A stretch of 64,000 nucleotides of DNA from Hyphomicrobium_A sp963782555 (GTDB lineage: Bacteria; Pseudomonadota; Alphaproteobacteria; Rhizobiales; Hyphomicrobiaceae): assembly GCA_963782555.1 (NCBI GenBank), contig CAWAKB010000005.1, forward strand, positions 682,001 to 746,000. The letters run 5' to 3'. A model generated the notes under the pieces. That model had not been told where the DNA came from, searched no databases, and worked only from the letters and a program-made list of their open reading frames with translations. The stretch's first letter is position 1. Each line of letters opens with the position of its first letter. Made by a program: the position numbers and the translations under genes. Positions 28,751-36,894 of the stretch are shown piece after piece.

Positions 28751-29227
28751 TCAGGGCTGGGCGGCAGGCTGGGCCAGCGCCGTCGGGGTCTGCGGCGCCA
28801 TAGCTGAAGCCACGGGCTTTGGCGAAGGGACCGGAGGCATCTTCTTGGTCGCGACCTTCGGTGCCGTCGCCGCGGGCTCAGCCTTGGCCATTATGGGGCT
28901 CGGGGGATAGCTCGAACACTTGGTCTGGAACTCTGCGTGGGCCTTGTTGAGCGCGTCTACCTTGGCGAGGTCGGCGGATTTCATCCTATATTTCTTGGCG
29001 GCGGCCTTGGCGATCTTGTCGGAGACTCCCTCTTGGTTCAGGGCGTCGATCTCAGAGGCCAGCGTGACGCAGGCTGGATCGCTCTTTGGCATTTGGGCTG
29101 TCGTCGCCTCCGGGCTGATCGAGGAGGTATTGAAGCCATTCGTCATTAGCGTGCCGTCCTGGGCACACCCCGCAACCCAAGTGGCAAGAATGATTGCGGT
29201 GGCGGAAGTTGCAGAGTGCGCCTTCAT
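28751..29227 (-). CDS. Putative lipoprotein with Pro/Ala-rich tail
   Basis: 158 residues. N-terminus MKAHSATSATAIILATWVAGC is a lipoprotein signal with lipobox VAGC; GGAG stands upstream of the ATG. The middle is a small helical region with two Cys (DPACVTLASEIDALNQEG and FQTKCSSYPPSP), and the last 45 residues are a disordered Pro/Ala/Lys tail that might cross the periplasm or bind peptidoglycan. The core pattern (Cys, helix, 'NQEGV', helix, Cys) resembles the smaller lipoprotein at 28250, so they may be distant paralogues. Function unknown. Confidence 0.75.
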   Translation of the reverse strand: MKAHSATSATAIILATWVAGCAQDGTLMTNGFNTSSISPEATTAQMPKSDPACVTLASEIDALNQEGVSDKIAKAAAKKYRMKSADLAKVDALNKAHAEFQTKCSSYPPSPIMAKAEPAATAPKVATKKMPPVPSPKPVASAMAPQTPTALAQPAAQP

Positions 29228-29464
29228 GTCGGGTTACTCCGAAGATTTGAGTCCGTCAGTAAGAACGCCCACGCTGATTCTCCGCTTCTAGTCTGGCCCT
29301 CCAGCAGCGGCAAGCAACTGCCCTATTGTTATGCTTTCCCCGCGCATTTTGCAGGCACTATATTGGGGAAATTCGGATGAAAGTGCCCTGACGGCCACAG
29401 GTGGATGTACTTCCGCTCGTGACAGTTCAAGCTAGTGATTCGGCTTGTAGAGACGCCTCAAAAC

Positions 29465-30436
29465 TCAGATGAGCATCCGGACCGGATCCTCGATGAAGGT
29501 CTTGAACGCGGCAAGAAGGGCGGCTCCCGTCGCGCCGTCGACGACACGATGGTCGCAGGATAATGTAACACTCATGACGGTCGCGGGCTCCAGGACGTCG
29601 CCCAGCACGACAGGCCTGCGCTCCGCCGCCCCCACCGCCAGGATGGTCGCATGCGGTGGATTGATGACCGCATCGAAGCTCTTGATCCCATACATGCCAA
29701 GGTTGGAGATCGAGGTCGTGCCGCCTTGATACTCGTAGGGGGGCAGCCGGCGTTTGCGCGCCCGTTCCGCGAGGTCGCGCATCTCATTCGATATCTCGGA
29801 CAGCGACTTGATCTCGGCCTGGTGTATGACGGGCGTAAAGAGGCCGCCTTCGATGGCGACAGCAACGCCCACGTCCGAGTACTTGTGCCGCAACATGCCA
29901 CCCTCGGTCCATGTGGCGTTGGCGGCGGGCACCTCCTGCAGCGCCAGTGCCATCGCCTTGATGATGAAGTCGTTGACCGAGAGCTTGTAGGCGCGCGGCC
30001 CCTCGCGCGGCGACGACGCATTCATGCGCTCGCGTGCGCGCATGAGCTCATCGAGCCGGCAGTCGATAGAGAGGTAGTAATGGGGGATCGTTTGCTTGGC
30101 GAGCGTCAGGCGCTCCGCGATCACGCGGCGCATCTTGTCGTGGGGAATGACCTCGTAGGTACCCTTGTCGTAGAGGGCAAGGATCTTCTCGTCCGAAAGC
30201 GCCGGCACCTCCGCAAGGCCAGGTAGCGGCATGGTGGCAACCACCTGTCCTTTCGGCGCCGCGCCACCGCCGCCCGCCACAGCCGCCTCGATGTCGCGCT
30301 TGATAATGCGCCCATGCGGGCCGGTGCCCTGCAGGCGCCCAAGATCAAGCCCCGCCTGCTGCGCCAGCCGCTTGGCTAGCGGAGAGGCCAAAATGCGCGC
30401 TTCGCCATTCTCAGATCGCATACTGCCCATTGCCAT
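29465..30436 (-). CDS. pdhC: Dihydrolipoyl acetyltransferase (E2) of pyruvate dehydrogenase, lacking a lipoyl domain
   Basis: E2 forms the core of pyruvate dehydrogenase and moves acetyl from lipoyl to CoA. From ATG 30436 (GGAG upstream, 5 bases after the previous stop) the protein is 323 residues. It opens with a peripheral-subunit-binding domain (RILASPLAKRLAQQAGLDLGRLQGTGPHGRIIKRDIE), a Gly/Ala linker, then the catalytic domain ending with DHRVVDGATGA, the His-Asp active site. Usual alphaproteobacterial E2 is about 420 residues or more because of one or more N-terminal lipoyl domains; none is present here, nor hidden upstream, where a membrane protein is encoded. The lipoyl group must come from E1-beta (pdhB). 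Confidence 0.9.
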   Translation of the reverse strand: MAMGSMRSENGEARILASPLAKRLAQQAGLDLGRLQGTGPHGRIIKRDIEAAVAGGGGAAPKGQVVATMPLPGLAEVPALSDEKILALYDKGTYEVIPHDKMRRVIAERLTLAKQTIPHYYLSIDCRLDELMRARERMNASSPREGPRAYKLSVNDFIIKAMALALQEVPAANATWTEGGMLRHKYSDVGVAVAIEGGLFTPVIHQAEIKSLSEISNEMRDLAERARKRRLPPYEYQGGTTSISNLGMYGIKSFDAVINPPHATILAVGAAERRPVVLGDVLEPATVMSVTLSCDHRVVDGATGAALLAAFKTFIEDPVRMLI

Positions 30437-30441
30437 GGTGC

Positions 30442-30870
30442 CTAGCGCTCCGACGCTGAGTTGGTCGACCAATCATAGAGGAATGTCAGGTAGGCCAGCG
30501 CCAGGTAGACCGTGATGCCGACCGCCCAGCCCATCCCCACGCCCAATTGCTGCTGCGACAGCTCCATGTTTGCTTGGATGGGTAGCGGGTTGCGCAGATC
30601 GACGACGGCGATGACAGGCGACGACAAGTTCCCCCAGGCAGTCAATAGACCTTCCTGCATCGATTGAATGACCAGCGCCGTCCCGCCGAGGAACACCAGG
30701 CCGATCGTCAACAGAGAGAAGGCCAGAGACCGCAAGAAGAAAGGGGCGCGCCCGAGAAAGAAGTAAAGTGCCGCGATGTAGCCCGACACGATGGCGAAGA
30801 ACAGCGACACCACCGTCATGATGGCCTGCAGTGCGCTGAAGAGACCGTTGAGAATTTCCGCCTCGGTCAT
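30442..30870 (-). CDS. Small membrane protein of unknown function in the pdh operon
   Basis: 142 residues with about four hydrophobic segments: LFSALQAIMTVVSLFFAIVSG, APFFLRSLAFSLLTIGLVFLGG, a weaker amphipathic part, and GMGWAVGITVYLALAYLTFLYDW. No signal peptide or known motif. Start ATG gives MTEAEILNGLF; upstream is the DUF5076-like gene with 8 bases between, and pdhC starts 5 bases after the stop. The tight packing shows it belongs to the pyruvate dehydrogenase operon. A membrane anchor or regulator for the complex is only a guess. Confidence 0.75.
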   Translation of the reverse strand: MTEAEILNGLFSALQAIMTVVSLFFAIVSGYIAALYFFLGRAPFFLRSLAFSLLTIGLVFLGGTALVIQSMQEGLLTAWGNLSSPVIAVVDLRNPLPIQANMELSQQQLGVGMGWAVGITVYLALAYLTFLYDWSTNSASER

Positions 30871-30878
30871 GGTTCTCA

Positions 30879-31199
30879 CTAATGCTCCGTGCGGCCCTTG
30901 AGCTTGCCCGACATGCTGGGAGCCGCGGTCTCGAAGCTGCTGGTGAAGGCCTCGCGTAGTGCGTCCTGCGCTTCGTCCTCCTGCATGTAGCCGTTGAGCG
31001 CGGCGGATTTGGCGACGTGATGTCCGATCTCGGCCAAGAGCCGCCCCCAATCCTCCATGTGATCGGCGAACGCGGAGGAATTGAGCGAGACCAGCAACGC
31101 ACCGTCACCGATCCAGGCACGCAAGACCTCGATAGCCGTCTCCGCCTCCTCCACGCCATCGGGAGGCTCGAGCTCAATGGGAAGCTCCTCTTCCTCCAT
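30879..31199 (-). CDS. DUF5076-like small protein in the pdh operon
   Basis: 106 residues starting MEEEELPIELEPPDGVEEAE, preceded by AAAGGAGCG. It has an alpha/beta pattern with the core AIEVLRAWIGDGALLVSLNSSAFADHMEDWGRLLAEIGHHVAKSAALNG. I assign DUF5076 by general resemblance and by context, since such genes are often found next to pdhB in Hyphomicrobiales; this is not certain. It follows pdhB by 20 bases. Role unknown. Confidence 0.65.
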   Translation of the reverse strand: MEEEELPIELEPPDGVEEAETAIEVLRAWIGDGALLVSLNSSAFADHMEDWGRLLAEIGHHVAKSAALNGYMQEDEAQDALREAFTSSFETAAPSMSGKLKGRTEH

Positions 31200-31219
31200 G
31201 GCGCGCGCTCCTTTTTCGG

Positions 31220-32719
31220 CTAGACATAGAGAACCGACTTCACCGCGGCGACCACACGGGCCGCCGATGGATGCGCCAGTTTCTCCAGGTTCGCCGCATA
31301 AGGCATCGGCACGTCGGCACCCGAAACCTTGACCGGCGGCGCGTCGAGATAATCGAAGGCTTGCATCGCAGTCTGCGCGCAGATCTCCGAGCCGACCGAG
31401 CACACGGGCCAGGCCTCCTCCACCGTCACGATGCGGTTGGTCTTGCGCACGGAGGCGAGCACTGTTTCGAGATCGAGTGGGCGCAGGGTACGCAGGTCGA
31501 TCACCTCCGCCTCGATGCCTTCCTTAGCGAGCGTGTCCGCCGCCTCGAGCGCATAGACCATGCCGCGCGCGAAGGAGACGATCGTCACGTCGCGGCCCTC
31601 GCGTGCAATGCGCGCCTTGCCGATCGGAACCAGCCAATCGTCGACCTTAGGCACCGGCCCGGTGCTGCCGTAGAGCATCTCGTTCTCTAGGAAGACCACC
31701 GGGTTGGGATCGCGGATCGCCGACTTCAACAGTCCCTTGGCGTCGGCAGGTGTGGAGGGGGCGATCACTTTGAGGCCCGGCACGTGCGCATACCAGGCCG
31801 AGTAGCACTGGCTGTGCTGGGCGGCGACGCGCGCGGCAGCCCCATTGGGACCGCGGAACACGACGGAGGCGCGCATCGCGCCACCGGACATGTAATGCGT
31901 CTTGGCGGCGGAGTTCACGATCTGGTCGATCGCCTGCATGGCGAAGTTCCAGGTCATGAACTCGACGATCGGTTTGAGCCCTGCAAACGCCGCGCCGATG
32001 CCGACGCCGGCAAAGCCCTGCTCGGTGATGGGTGTGTCGATGACGCGTTTGTCGCCGAACTGCTCCAAGAGGCCCTGGCTCACCTTGTAGGCGCCTTGAT
32101 ACTGCGCGACCTCCTCGCCCATCAGAAACACGTCCGGATCCCGGCGCATCTCCTCGGCCATGGCGTCGCGCAAAGCCTCGCGCATCGACAGCGTGACCAT
32201 TTCCGTGCCCGGCGCAATCTCTGGCTCATGCGCAGGTTGGCCTGCCCCGGCTGGGGGAGTTACGGATTCTCCCCTCCCCCTGGTGGGGAGGGGTTGGGGG
32301 GGAGCAGCTGGAGCTTTTATTGAAGCTCCTGGCTCTTCACCCCACCCCGCGCCTGCGGCGCGACCCTCCCCATCAAGGGGAGGGTGACCAGAGCGCTCGT
32401 CATACCCAGCTGGCGAGGATGGTTGCGCCCGCTCGGGCGTCGCGGCTGCGGTTGGCTGAGAGGGGGCTTCGCTTTCGTCCTCGCCTTGTATCAGCGCGAT
32501 GGGCGTGTTGACCTTTACGCCCTCTGTTCCGGCCGGGATGAGGATCTTGGTAAGCTTGCCCTCGTCGACCGCCTCGACCTCCATGGTGGCCTTGTCGGTC
32601 TCGATCTCGGCGATCACATCGCCCGCCTTGATCTCCTGGCCCTCGTGCACGAGCCACTTGGCGAGCGTCCCCTCCTCCATGGTGGGCGACAGCGCGGGCA
32701 TCAGGACTTGCGTCGGCAT
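31220..32719 (-). CDS. pdhB: Pyruvate dehydrogenase E1 beta subunit with N-terminal lipoyl domain
   Basis: Forms the alpha2beta2 E1 that decarboxylates pyruvate with ThDP. The 499-residue protein has a lipoyl domain at 1-80 with the lipoyl-lysine K43 in ETDKATMEVEA, a linker of about 90 residues, then the transketolase-type beta domain from about residue 172 (EMVTLSMREALRDAMAEEM) to the C-terminal domain. The N-terminal lipoyl domain is normal for alphaproteobacterial E1-beta, but here the operon's E2 has none, so K43 seems to be the only lipoylation site. Residues about 109-151 of the linker are encoded by a palindromic repeat (see 32269-32388). Confidence 0.95.
   Translation of the reverse strand: MPTQVLMPALSPTMEEGTLAKWLVHEGQEIKAGDVIAEIETDKATMEVEAVDEGKLTKILIPAGTEGVKVNTPIALIQGEDESEAPSQPTAAATPERAQPSSPAGYDERSGHPPLDGEGRAAGAGWGEEPGASIKAPAAPPQPLPTRGRGESVTPPAGAGQPAHEPEIAPGTEMVTLSMREALRDAMAEEMRRDPDVFLMGEEVAQYQGAYKVSQGLLEQFGDKRVIDTPITEQGFAGVGIGAAFAGLKPIVEFMTWNFAMQAIDQIVNSAAKTHYMSGGAMRASVVFRGPNGAAARVAAQHSQCYSAWYAHVPGLKVIAPSTPADAKGLLKSAIRDPNPVVFLENEMLYGSTGPVPKVDDWLVPIGKARIAREGRDVTIVSFARGMVYALEAADTLAKEGIEAEVIDLRTLRPLDLETVLASVRKTNRIVTVEEAWPVCSVGSEICAQTAMQAFDYLDAPPVKVSGADVPMPYAANLEKLAHPSAARVVAAVKSVLYV
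32269..32388. repeat. Palindromic GC-rich repeat element inside the pdhB linker
   Basis: Within the coding sequence lie three inverted repeats in a row. The first is CCCCTCCCC / GGGGAGGGG (32271-32293, 5-base loop), the second GGAGCTT / AAGCTCC (32310-32329) and the third CCCTCCCC / GGGGAGGG (32364-32384). Such paired C4TC4 hairpins are familiar as dispersed intergenic repeats in Hyphomicrobiales genomes. Here the element is read through in frame and yields a Gly/Pro/Arg-rich peptide (HPPLDGEGRAAGAGWGEEP ... PPQPLPTRGRGE). Exact borders are uncertain by about 10 bases. Confidence 0.7.
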
Positions 32720-32740
32720 CGCTCGTTTCCTCGGCCCCGC

Positions 32741-33799
32741 TCAGCTCGCAACGATGACATCGGTGTAAAGCTCGTCCGGTGCGGGTTCGGGATCGGAGAG
32801 CGCAAAATCGGCAGCGCCGTTGATGATCTCGCGCACCTCGCGGTCGATCCGCTTCAGGTCGTCCTCGGGAGTTCCGCCTTTCAGCAGTCTCTGGCGCACC
32901 AGCTCGATTGCGTCATGGGTCTCGCGCACGTGCTGCACCTCCTCGCGCGTACGGTACTTGGCCGGATCCGACATCGAGTGCCCGCGGTAGCGGTAGGTCA
33001 GCATCTCCAAAATCGTTGGCCCCTTGCCCGCGCGGGCATAGGCGATTGCTCGCTGGCCCGCCGAGCGGACCGCGCACACGTCCATGCCGTCGACGTGCTC
33101 GCCCGGAATGGCGAATGAAAGACCGCGCTGGGACAGGTGCGTGGTCGACGACGAGCGCTCGATCGACGTCCCCATCGCATACTTGTTGTTCTCGATGATG
33201 AACACGACGGGCAGCTTCCACAGCTCGGCCATGTTGAAGGTCTCGTAGACTTGTCCCTGGTTGGTGGCGCCGTCGCCGAAATAGCACAGGCAAACGTGGT
33301 CGTTGCCGCGGTACTTGTTTGCGAAGGCGAGGCCGGCGCCGAGGGGCACGCACGCGCCCACGATGCCGTGGCCACCGTAGAAATATTTATCGGGCGCGAA
33401 CATGTGCATCGAGCCGCCCTTGCCCTTAGAGCAGCCGCCGCGCCGGCCGGTGAGCTCGGCCATCACGCGCTTGGGGTCCATTCCGACCGCCAGCGTGTGC
33501 CCGTGATCGCGATAGGCGGTAATGACCTCGTCGCCCGGCTTCAACGCCATCTGCATGCCGACGACGACCGCCTCCTGGCCGATATAGAGATGGCAGAACC
33601 CGCCGATGTGCCCCATGCCGTAAAGCTGGCCCGCCTTCTCCTCGAAGCGGCGGATCACCAGCATCTGGCGGTAGGCTTGGAGATCTTCTTCGCGGGTAAA
33701 CGGCTTGATCCTCGGCTGCTGACCGTTGGCCTGAGCCCCGCCTTTGGCGGCACCAGAAGGTGAGCCGGAGCGGTTGCGGGTCGCCTTCGCTGGAGCCAT
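32741..33799 (-). CDS. pdhA: Pyruvate dehydrogenase E1 alpha subunit
   Basis: Partner of PdhB. 352 residues. The ThDP motif GDGATNQGQVYETFNMAELWKLPVVFIIENN is intact, as is the active-site loop YRYRGHSMSDPAKYR and the substrate-side motif GHIGGFCHLYIGQEAV. The first 30 residues are a disordered basic leader (MAPAKATRNRSGSPSGAAKGG), common in this group. It heads the pdh genes; pdhB begins 21 bases later. Upstream, 193 bases separate it from ftsB. Confidence 0.96.
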   Translation of the reverse strand: MAPAKATRNRSGSPSGAAKGGAQANGQQPRIKPFTREEDLQAYRQMLVIRRFEEKAGQLYGMGHIGGFCHLYIGQEAVVVGMQMALKPGDEVITAYRDHGHTLAVGMDPKRVMAELTGRRGGCSKGKGGSMHMFAPDKYFYGGHGIVGACVPLGAGLAFANKYRGNDHVCLCYFGDGATNQGQVYETFNMAELWKLPVVFIIENNKYAMGTSIERSSSTTHLSQRGLSFAIPGEHVDGMDVCAVRSAGQRAIAYARAGKGPTILEMLTYRYRGHSMSDPAKYRTREEVQHVRETHDAIELVRQRLLKGGTPEDDLKRIDREVREIINGAADFALSDPEPAPDELYTDVIVAS

Positions 33800-33992
33800 T
33801 ACATGTTCCCCGAGGTTGCCGGTGACTGAGCGGGAAGACGCGTTGCTGGCGACGCGGCTGCTGCGCTCGTTCCGAGTCGAACCCTACAAGAGGCCCTTGA
33901 CGTTGGCCAGAACCGGCCGCCGTTATGGGTTCATCAGGAATTTCTAATAGCACGCAGCATGCGGCGGGACGGGCTCGCCCCGGGCCGGCGCC

Positions 33993-34328
33993 TCAGCGCC
34001 GATTGACGACAATATCGTCGGGATAGGTGAAGCCCAACACCTCCCGCGCAGTCTCCTCGACCATGTCGGGATCGGGCTTGTCGGGGGTCAGCAGTGCGAC
34101 ATCGCGCTCAAGCTTGGCGCGCACGGCCTCAAGGCTCTTGATCTCGAACTCCAACAGGGCTGATCGTTCGATCAGCCTCGATCGCGCCTCGAGGCCGTGC
34201 CGGCCATAGATTGCATGATGGGCGAAGTAGGCGGTCAACCCCAGGCAGAGAAGCAAAACCGTCGCCTGCCTTATCCTCAAACGCCGCTCATGATTTGGCT
34301 GACGCAGCACTTTGGGTACGCTGCACAA
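33993..34328 (-). CDS. ftsB: FtsB/DivIC-type septum formation protein
   Basis: Single-pass division protein that with FtsL and FtsQ controls septal peptidoglycan synthesis. 111 residues: short cytoplasmic start, one membrane helix near residues 22-40 (ATVLLLCLGLTAYFAHHAIYG), then a periplasmic coiled coil (LIERSALLEFEIKSLEAVRAKLERDVALL) and the family tail PDMVEETAREVLGFTYPDDIVV. It lies between eno and pdhA on the same strand, a standard arrangement in alphaproteobacteria. Confidence 0.88.
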   Translation of the reverse strand: MCSVPKVLRQPNHERRLRIRQATVLLLCLGLTAYFAHHAIYGRHGLEARSRLIERSALLEFEIKSLEAVRAKLERDVALLTPDKPDPDMVEETAREVLGFTYPDDIVVNRR

Positions 34329-34398
34329 AGCTGGTGGACGTCAGCTTTATGACACGAGCTTCTTAACCCCAGGTAAAGCGCTGTGCCGCCGGCGGCAG

Positions 34399-35673
34399 CT
34401 AGCGGAGAACGCTCTTTCCCGCGTAGCGCGCCGTGTCGCCAAGCTCGGCTTCGATGCGGATCAGTTGGTTGTACTTCGCCAGCCGATCGGAGCGGCACAG
34501 TGAGCCTGTCTTGATCTGTCCGGCGTTGGTCGCAACCGCAAGGTCGGCAATGGTTGCATCCTCCGTCTCGCCGGATCGGTGCGAGATGACGGCGGTGTAA
34601 GCGGCGCGTTGCGCCATGGCGACGGCGTCGAGCGTCTCCGACAGCGAGCCGATCTGATTGACCTTGACCAGGATGGAGTTGGCGATGCCCTCGTTGATGC
34701 CGCGGGTCAAGCGCTCGGTGTTGGTGACGAAGATATCGTCGCCGACGAGCTGGCAGCGCGCGCCCATCGCCTGCGTCAGCACCTTCCACCCTTCCCAGTC
34801 GTCCTCCGACATGCCGTCCTCGATAGAGACGATTGGGTAGCGCTTAACGAGATCCTCCAGGTACTTGACCATGCCGGCGGCATCGAGCGTCTTGCCCTCG
34901 CCCGAAAGCGTGTACTTGCCGTCTTTGAAAAATTCGGTTGCGGCGCAGTCGAGCGCCAGCACCACGTCCTCGCCCGGCTTGTAGCCGGCGGCCTCAATCG
35001 ACTTCATGATGAAGGCGAGCGCCTCCTCGGCCGATTTCAGATTAGGGGCAAAGCCGCCCTCGTCACCAACGCTGGTACTGAGACCGGCGTCCTTCAGGGC
35101 TTTCTTCAAGGTATGGAAGATCTCCGCGCCCATGCGTATGGCATCCGCGCACGTCGGCGCGGCGACAGGCATGATCATGAACTCCTGGATGTCGATGGGA
35201 TTGTCGGCGTGCATCCCACCATTGACGATATTCATCATCGGCACGGGGAGAACGTGTGCGCTCGTACCACCTATGTAGCGGTAGAGCGGCAGCCCGCTCG
35301 TGTCGGCGGCGGCCTTGGCGCACGCGAGCGACACACCCAGGATAGCATTCGCCCCCAGCCGGCACTTGTTCTTGGTTCCGTCGAGCTTGATGAGGGCCGC
35401 GTCGAGCCCAAGCTGATCCTCCGCATCCATACCGGCGAGCGCATCGAAGATCTCGCCGTTGATCGCATCGACTGCCTGCGTCACGCCCTTGCCCTGGTAG
35501 CGCCCCTTGTCGCCGTCCCGCAATTCGACGGCTTCGTGCGCTCCCGTTGAGGCGCCGGAGGGAATGGCAGCACGTCCCATGGCCCCGTCCTCGAGCACAA
35601 CGTCGACCTCCACCGTCGGGTTGCCCCGACTGTCGAGAATCTCGCGGCCGATGATGTCGACGATGGCGGTCAT
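34399..35673 (-). CDS. eno: Enolase
   Basis: Converts 2-phosphoglycerate to phosphoenolpyruvate; Mg-dependent, also part of degradosomes in some bacteria. From ATG 35673 it is 424 residues, normal length. Motifs: REILDSRGNPTVEVDV at the start, SVGDEGGFAPN, LVKVNQIGSLSE with the catalytic lysine, and SHRSGETEDATIADLAV. An in-frame extension to 35709 is not family-like. It begins the minus-strand run leading into ftsB and pdh genes, with the glycolysis-to-acetyl-CoA link obvious. Confidence 0.97.
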   Translation of the reverse strand: MTAIVDIIGREILDSRGNPTVEVDVVLEDGAMGRAAIPSGASTGAHEAVELRDGDKGRYQGKGVTQAVDAINGEIFDALAGMDAEDQLGLDAALIKLDGTKNKCRLGANAILGVSLACAKAAADTSGLPLYRYIGGTSAHVLPVPMMNIVNGGMHADNPIDIQEFMIMPVAAPTCADAIRMGAEIFHTLKKALKDAGLSTSVGDEGGFAPNLKSAEEALAFIMKSIEAAGYKPGEDVVLALDCAATEFFKDGKYTLSGEGKTLDAAGMVKYLEDLVKRYPIVSIEDGMSEDDWEGWKVLTQAMGARCQLVGDDIFVTNTERLTRGINEGIANSILVKVNQIGSLSETLDAVAMAQRAAYTAVISHRSGETEDATIADLAVATNAGQIKTGSLCRSDRLAKYNQLIRIEAELGDTARYAGKSVLR

Positions 35674-35817
35674 GGGCATTACCTTAAGAGTTGCGGGCCG
35701 CGCGGGCACATGGGAGGGTCCGGCGCCTTTTAGCCGTTCTCATGTTTGGCGCAAAGTCCTGAAAATGCGCTGAGCGGCGGCTGGCGGATTGTACGTTAAA
35801 GCGGTGCGGGAGGCGCT

Positions 35818-36177
35818 ATGGCCGAGACGAGGACCTATGAGGGCGGCTGCCATTGCGGCCGCGTCCGCTACGAGGCGACGGCCGATCTCGGCCATGTCAT
35901 CTCTTGCAACTGCTCGATCTGTGAGAGGCATGGGCTTTTGCTCACCTTCATCCCGGCCGACCAGTTCAAGCTCTTGTCGGGAGAGGACTTGCTGGCCGAG
36001 TACCAGTTCAACAAGATGAAGGTGCATCACCTCTTTTGCCGAAATTGCGGGGTGGAGAGCTTCGCCAAGGGCAGCAAACCAGACGGCACCGCCATGATCG
36101 CTGTGAACGTGCGCTGTCTCGACGGCGTCGATCCCGCTGCGCTCACAATCACGCCCTTTGACGGCAAGAGCCTTTAG
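35818..36177 (+). CDS. GFA/CENP-V family zinc protein
   Basis: 119 residues in the family of glutathione-dependent formaldehyde-activating enzymes. Zinc ligands are in GGCHCGRVRYEA, CNCSICERHG and CRNCGVESF. The enzymatic name is often inherited without proof; many members are of unknown substrate. It is divergent from eno (144 bases) and ends 11 bases before queC. Confidence 0.9.
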   Translation: MAETRTYEGGCHCGRVRYEATADLGHVISCNCSICERHGLLLTFIPADQFKLLSGEDLLAEYQFNKMKVHHLFCRNCGVESFAKGSKPDGTAMIAVNVRCLDGVDPAALTITPFDGKSL

Positions 36178-36188
36178 AACGCGTGGCC

Positions 36189-36894
36189 ATGACCACGAAT
36201 GCGGCCTTAGTGCTTTTCTCCGGCGGTCAAGATTTCGACCGTCTGCATCGCCTGGGCGCTCGACCGCTACGACCACGTCGAGACGGTCGGCTTCTCCTAT
36301 GGCCAGCGTCATTCAGCCGAGCTCGGGCAGCGCGAGGCCCTGCGCGAAGGCTTGAAGCGAATCAACCCAAGCTGGGCGGAGCGCCTTGGCGCCGATCACA
36401 TGCTGGACCTGCCGGAGCTCGGCCGCTTGAGCGATACGGCCCTCACGCGCGATGCCGAGATCGAGATGACGGCGGCAGGGTTGCCTTCGACCTTCGTTCC
36501 CGGACGCAATCTGCTCTTCTTCACCTATGCGGCCGCCCTCGCCTACCGCCGCGGAATGCGCACGCTCATCGGCGGCATGTGCGAGACGGACTATTCGGGC
36601 TACCCTGATTGTCGCAACGAGACGATCGAAGCGCTCGCCAAGGCCATCTCGCTCGGCACGGACACGGCCTTCACGATCGAGACGCCGCTGATGTGGATCG
36701 ACAAGGCGGCGACCTGGGCCCTAGCCGAGCAGATTGGCGGCACGCCGCTCGTTGACCTCATCATCGAGGACACCCACACCTGCTACCTCGGCATCCGCTC
36801 GCGCCGCCACGCCTGGGGTTACGGCTGCGGGCACTGCCCCGCCTGCCAGTTGCGCGCCAAAGGATGGGAGACATGGCAAGCAGCGAAGACCTGA
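36189..36894 (+). pseudogene. queC: 7-cyano-7-deazaguanine synthase QueC, interrupted by a one-base frameshift
   Basis: QueC turns 7-carboxy-7-deazaguanine into preQ0 using ATP and ammonia. The N-terminus TTNAALVLFSGGQD (PP-loop) breaks at the T3 run 36233-36235; removing one T restores SGGQDSTVCIAWALDRYDHVE, and the frame then runs intact to the stop. Later motifs are complete: GMCETDYSGYPDCRN and the zinc-binding C-terminus CYLGIRSRR...CGHCPACQLR. As read, the PP-loop Ser is lost and the product truncated. Because the rest is perfectly preserved, a base-calling error is more likely than a dead gene. GTG 36183 is an alternative start. Confidence 0.88.

Noticed and set aside
30437..31219. A lipoyl domain for E2 hidden out of frame upstream of pdhC
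   Set aside because: Searched all minus-strand frames for a TDKA-like lipoyl motif; the region encodes a membrane protein and a DUF5076-like protein instead.
33800..33992. Possible tRNA in the ftsB-pdhA spacer (a TTCGA-like stretch near 33875)
   Set aside because: No acceptor or anticodon stem can be folded around it; no CCA or D-arm pattern.
34384..34397. TGCCGCCGGCGGCA palindrome after eno as a terminator
   Set aside because: It lies right at the end of the gene without any T-run and such GC palindromes arise easily in this composition.
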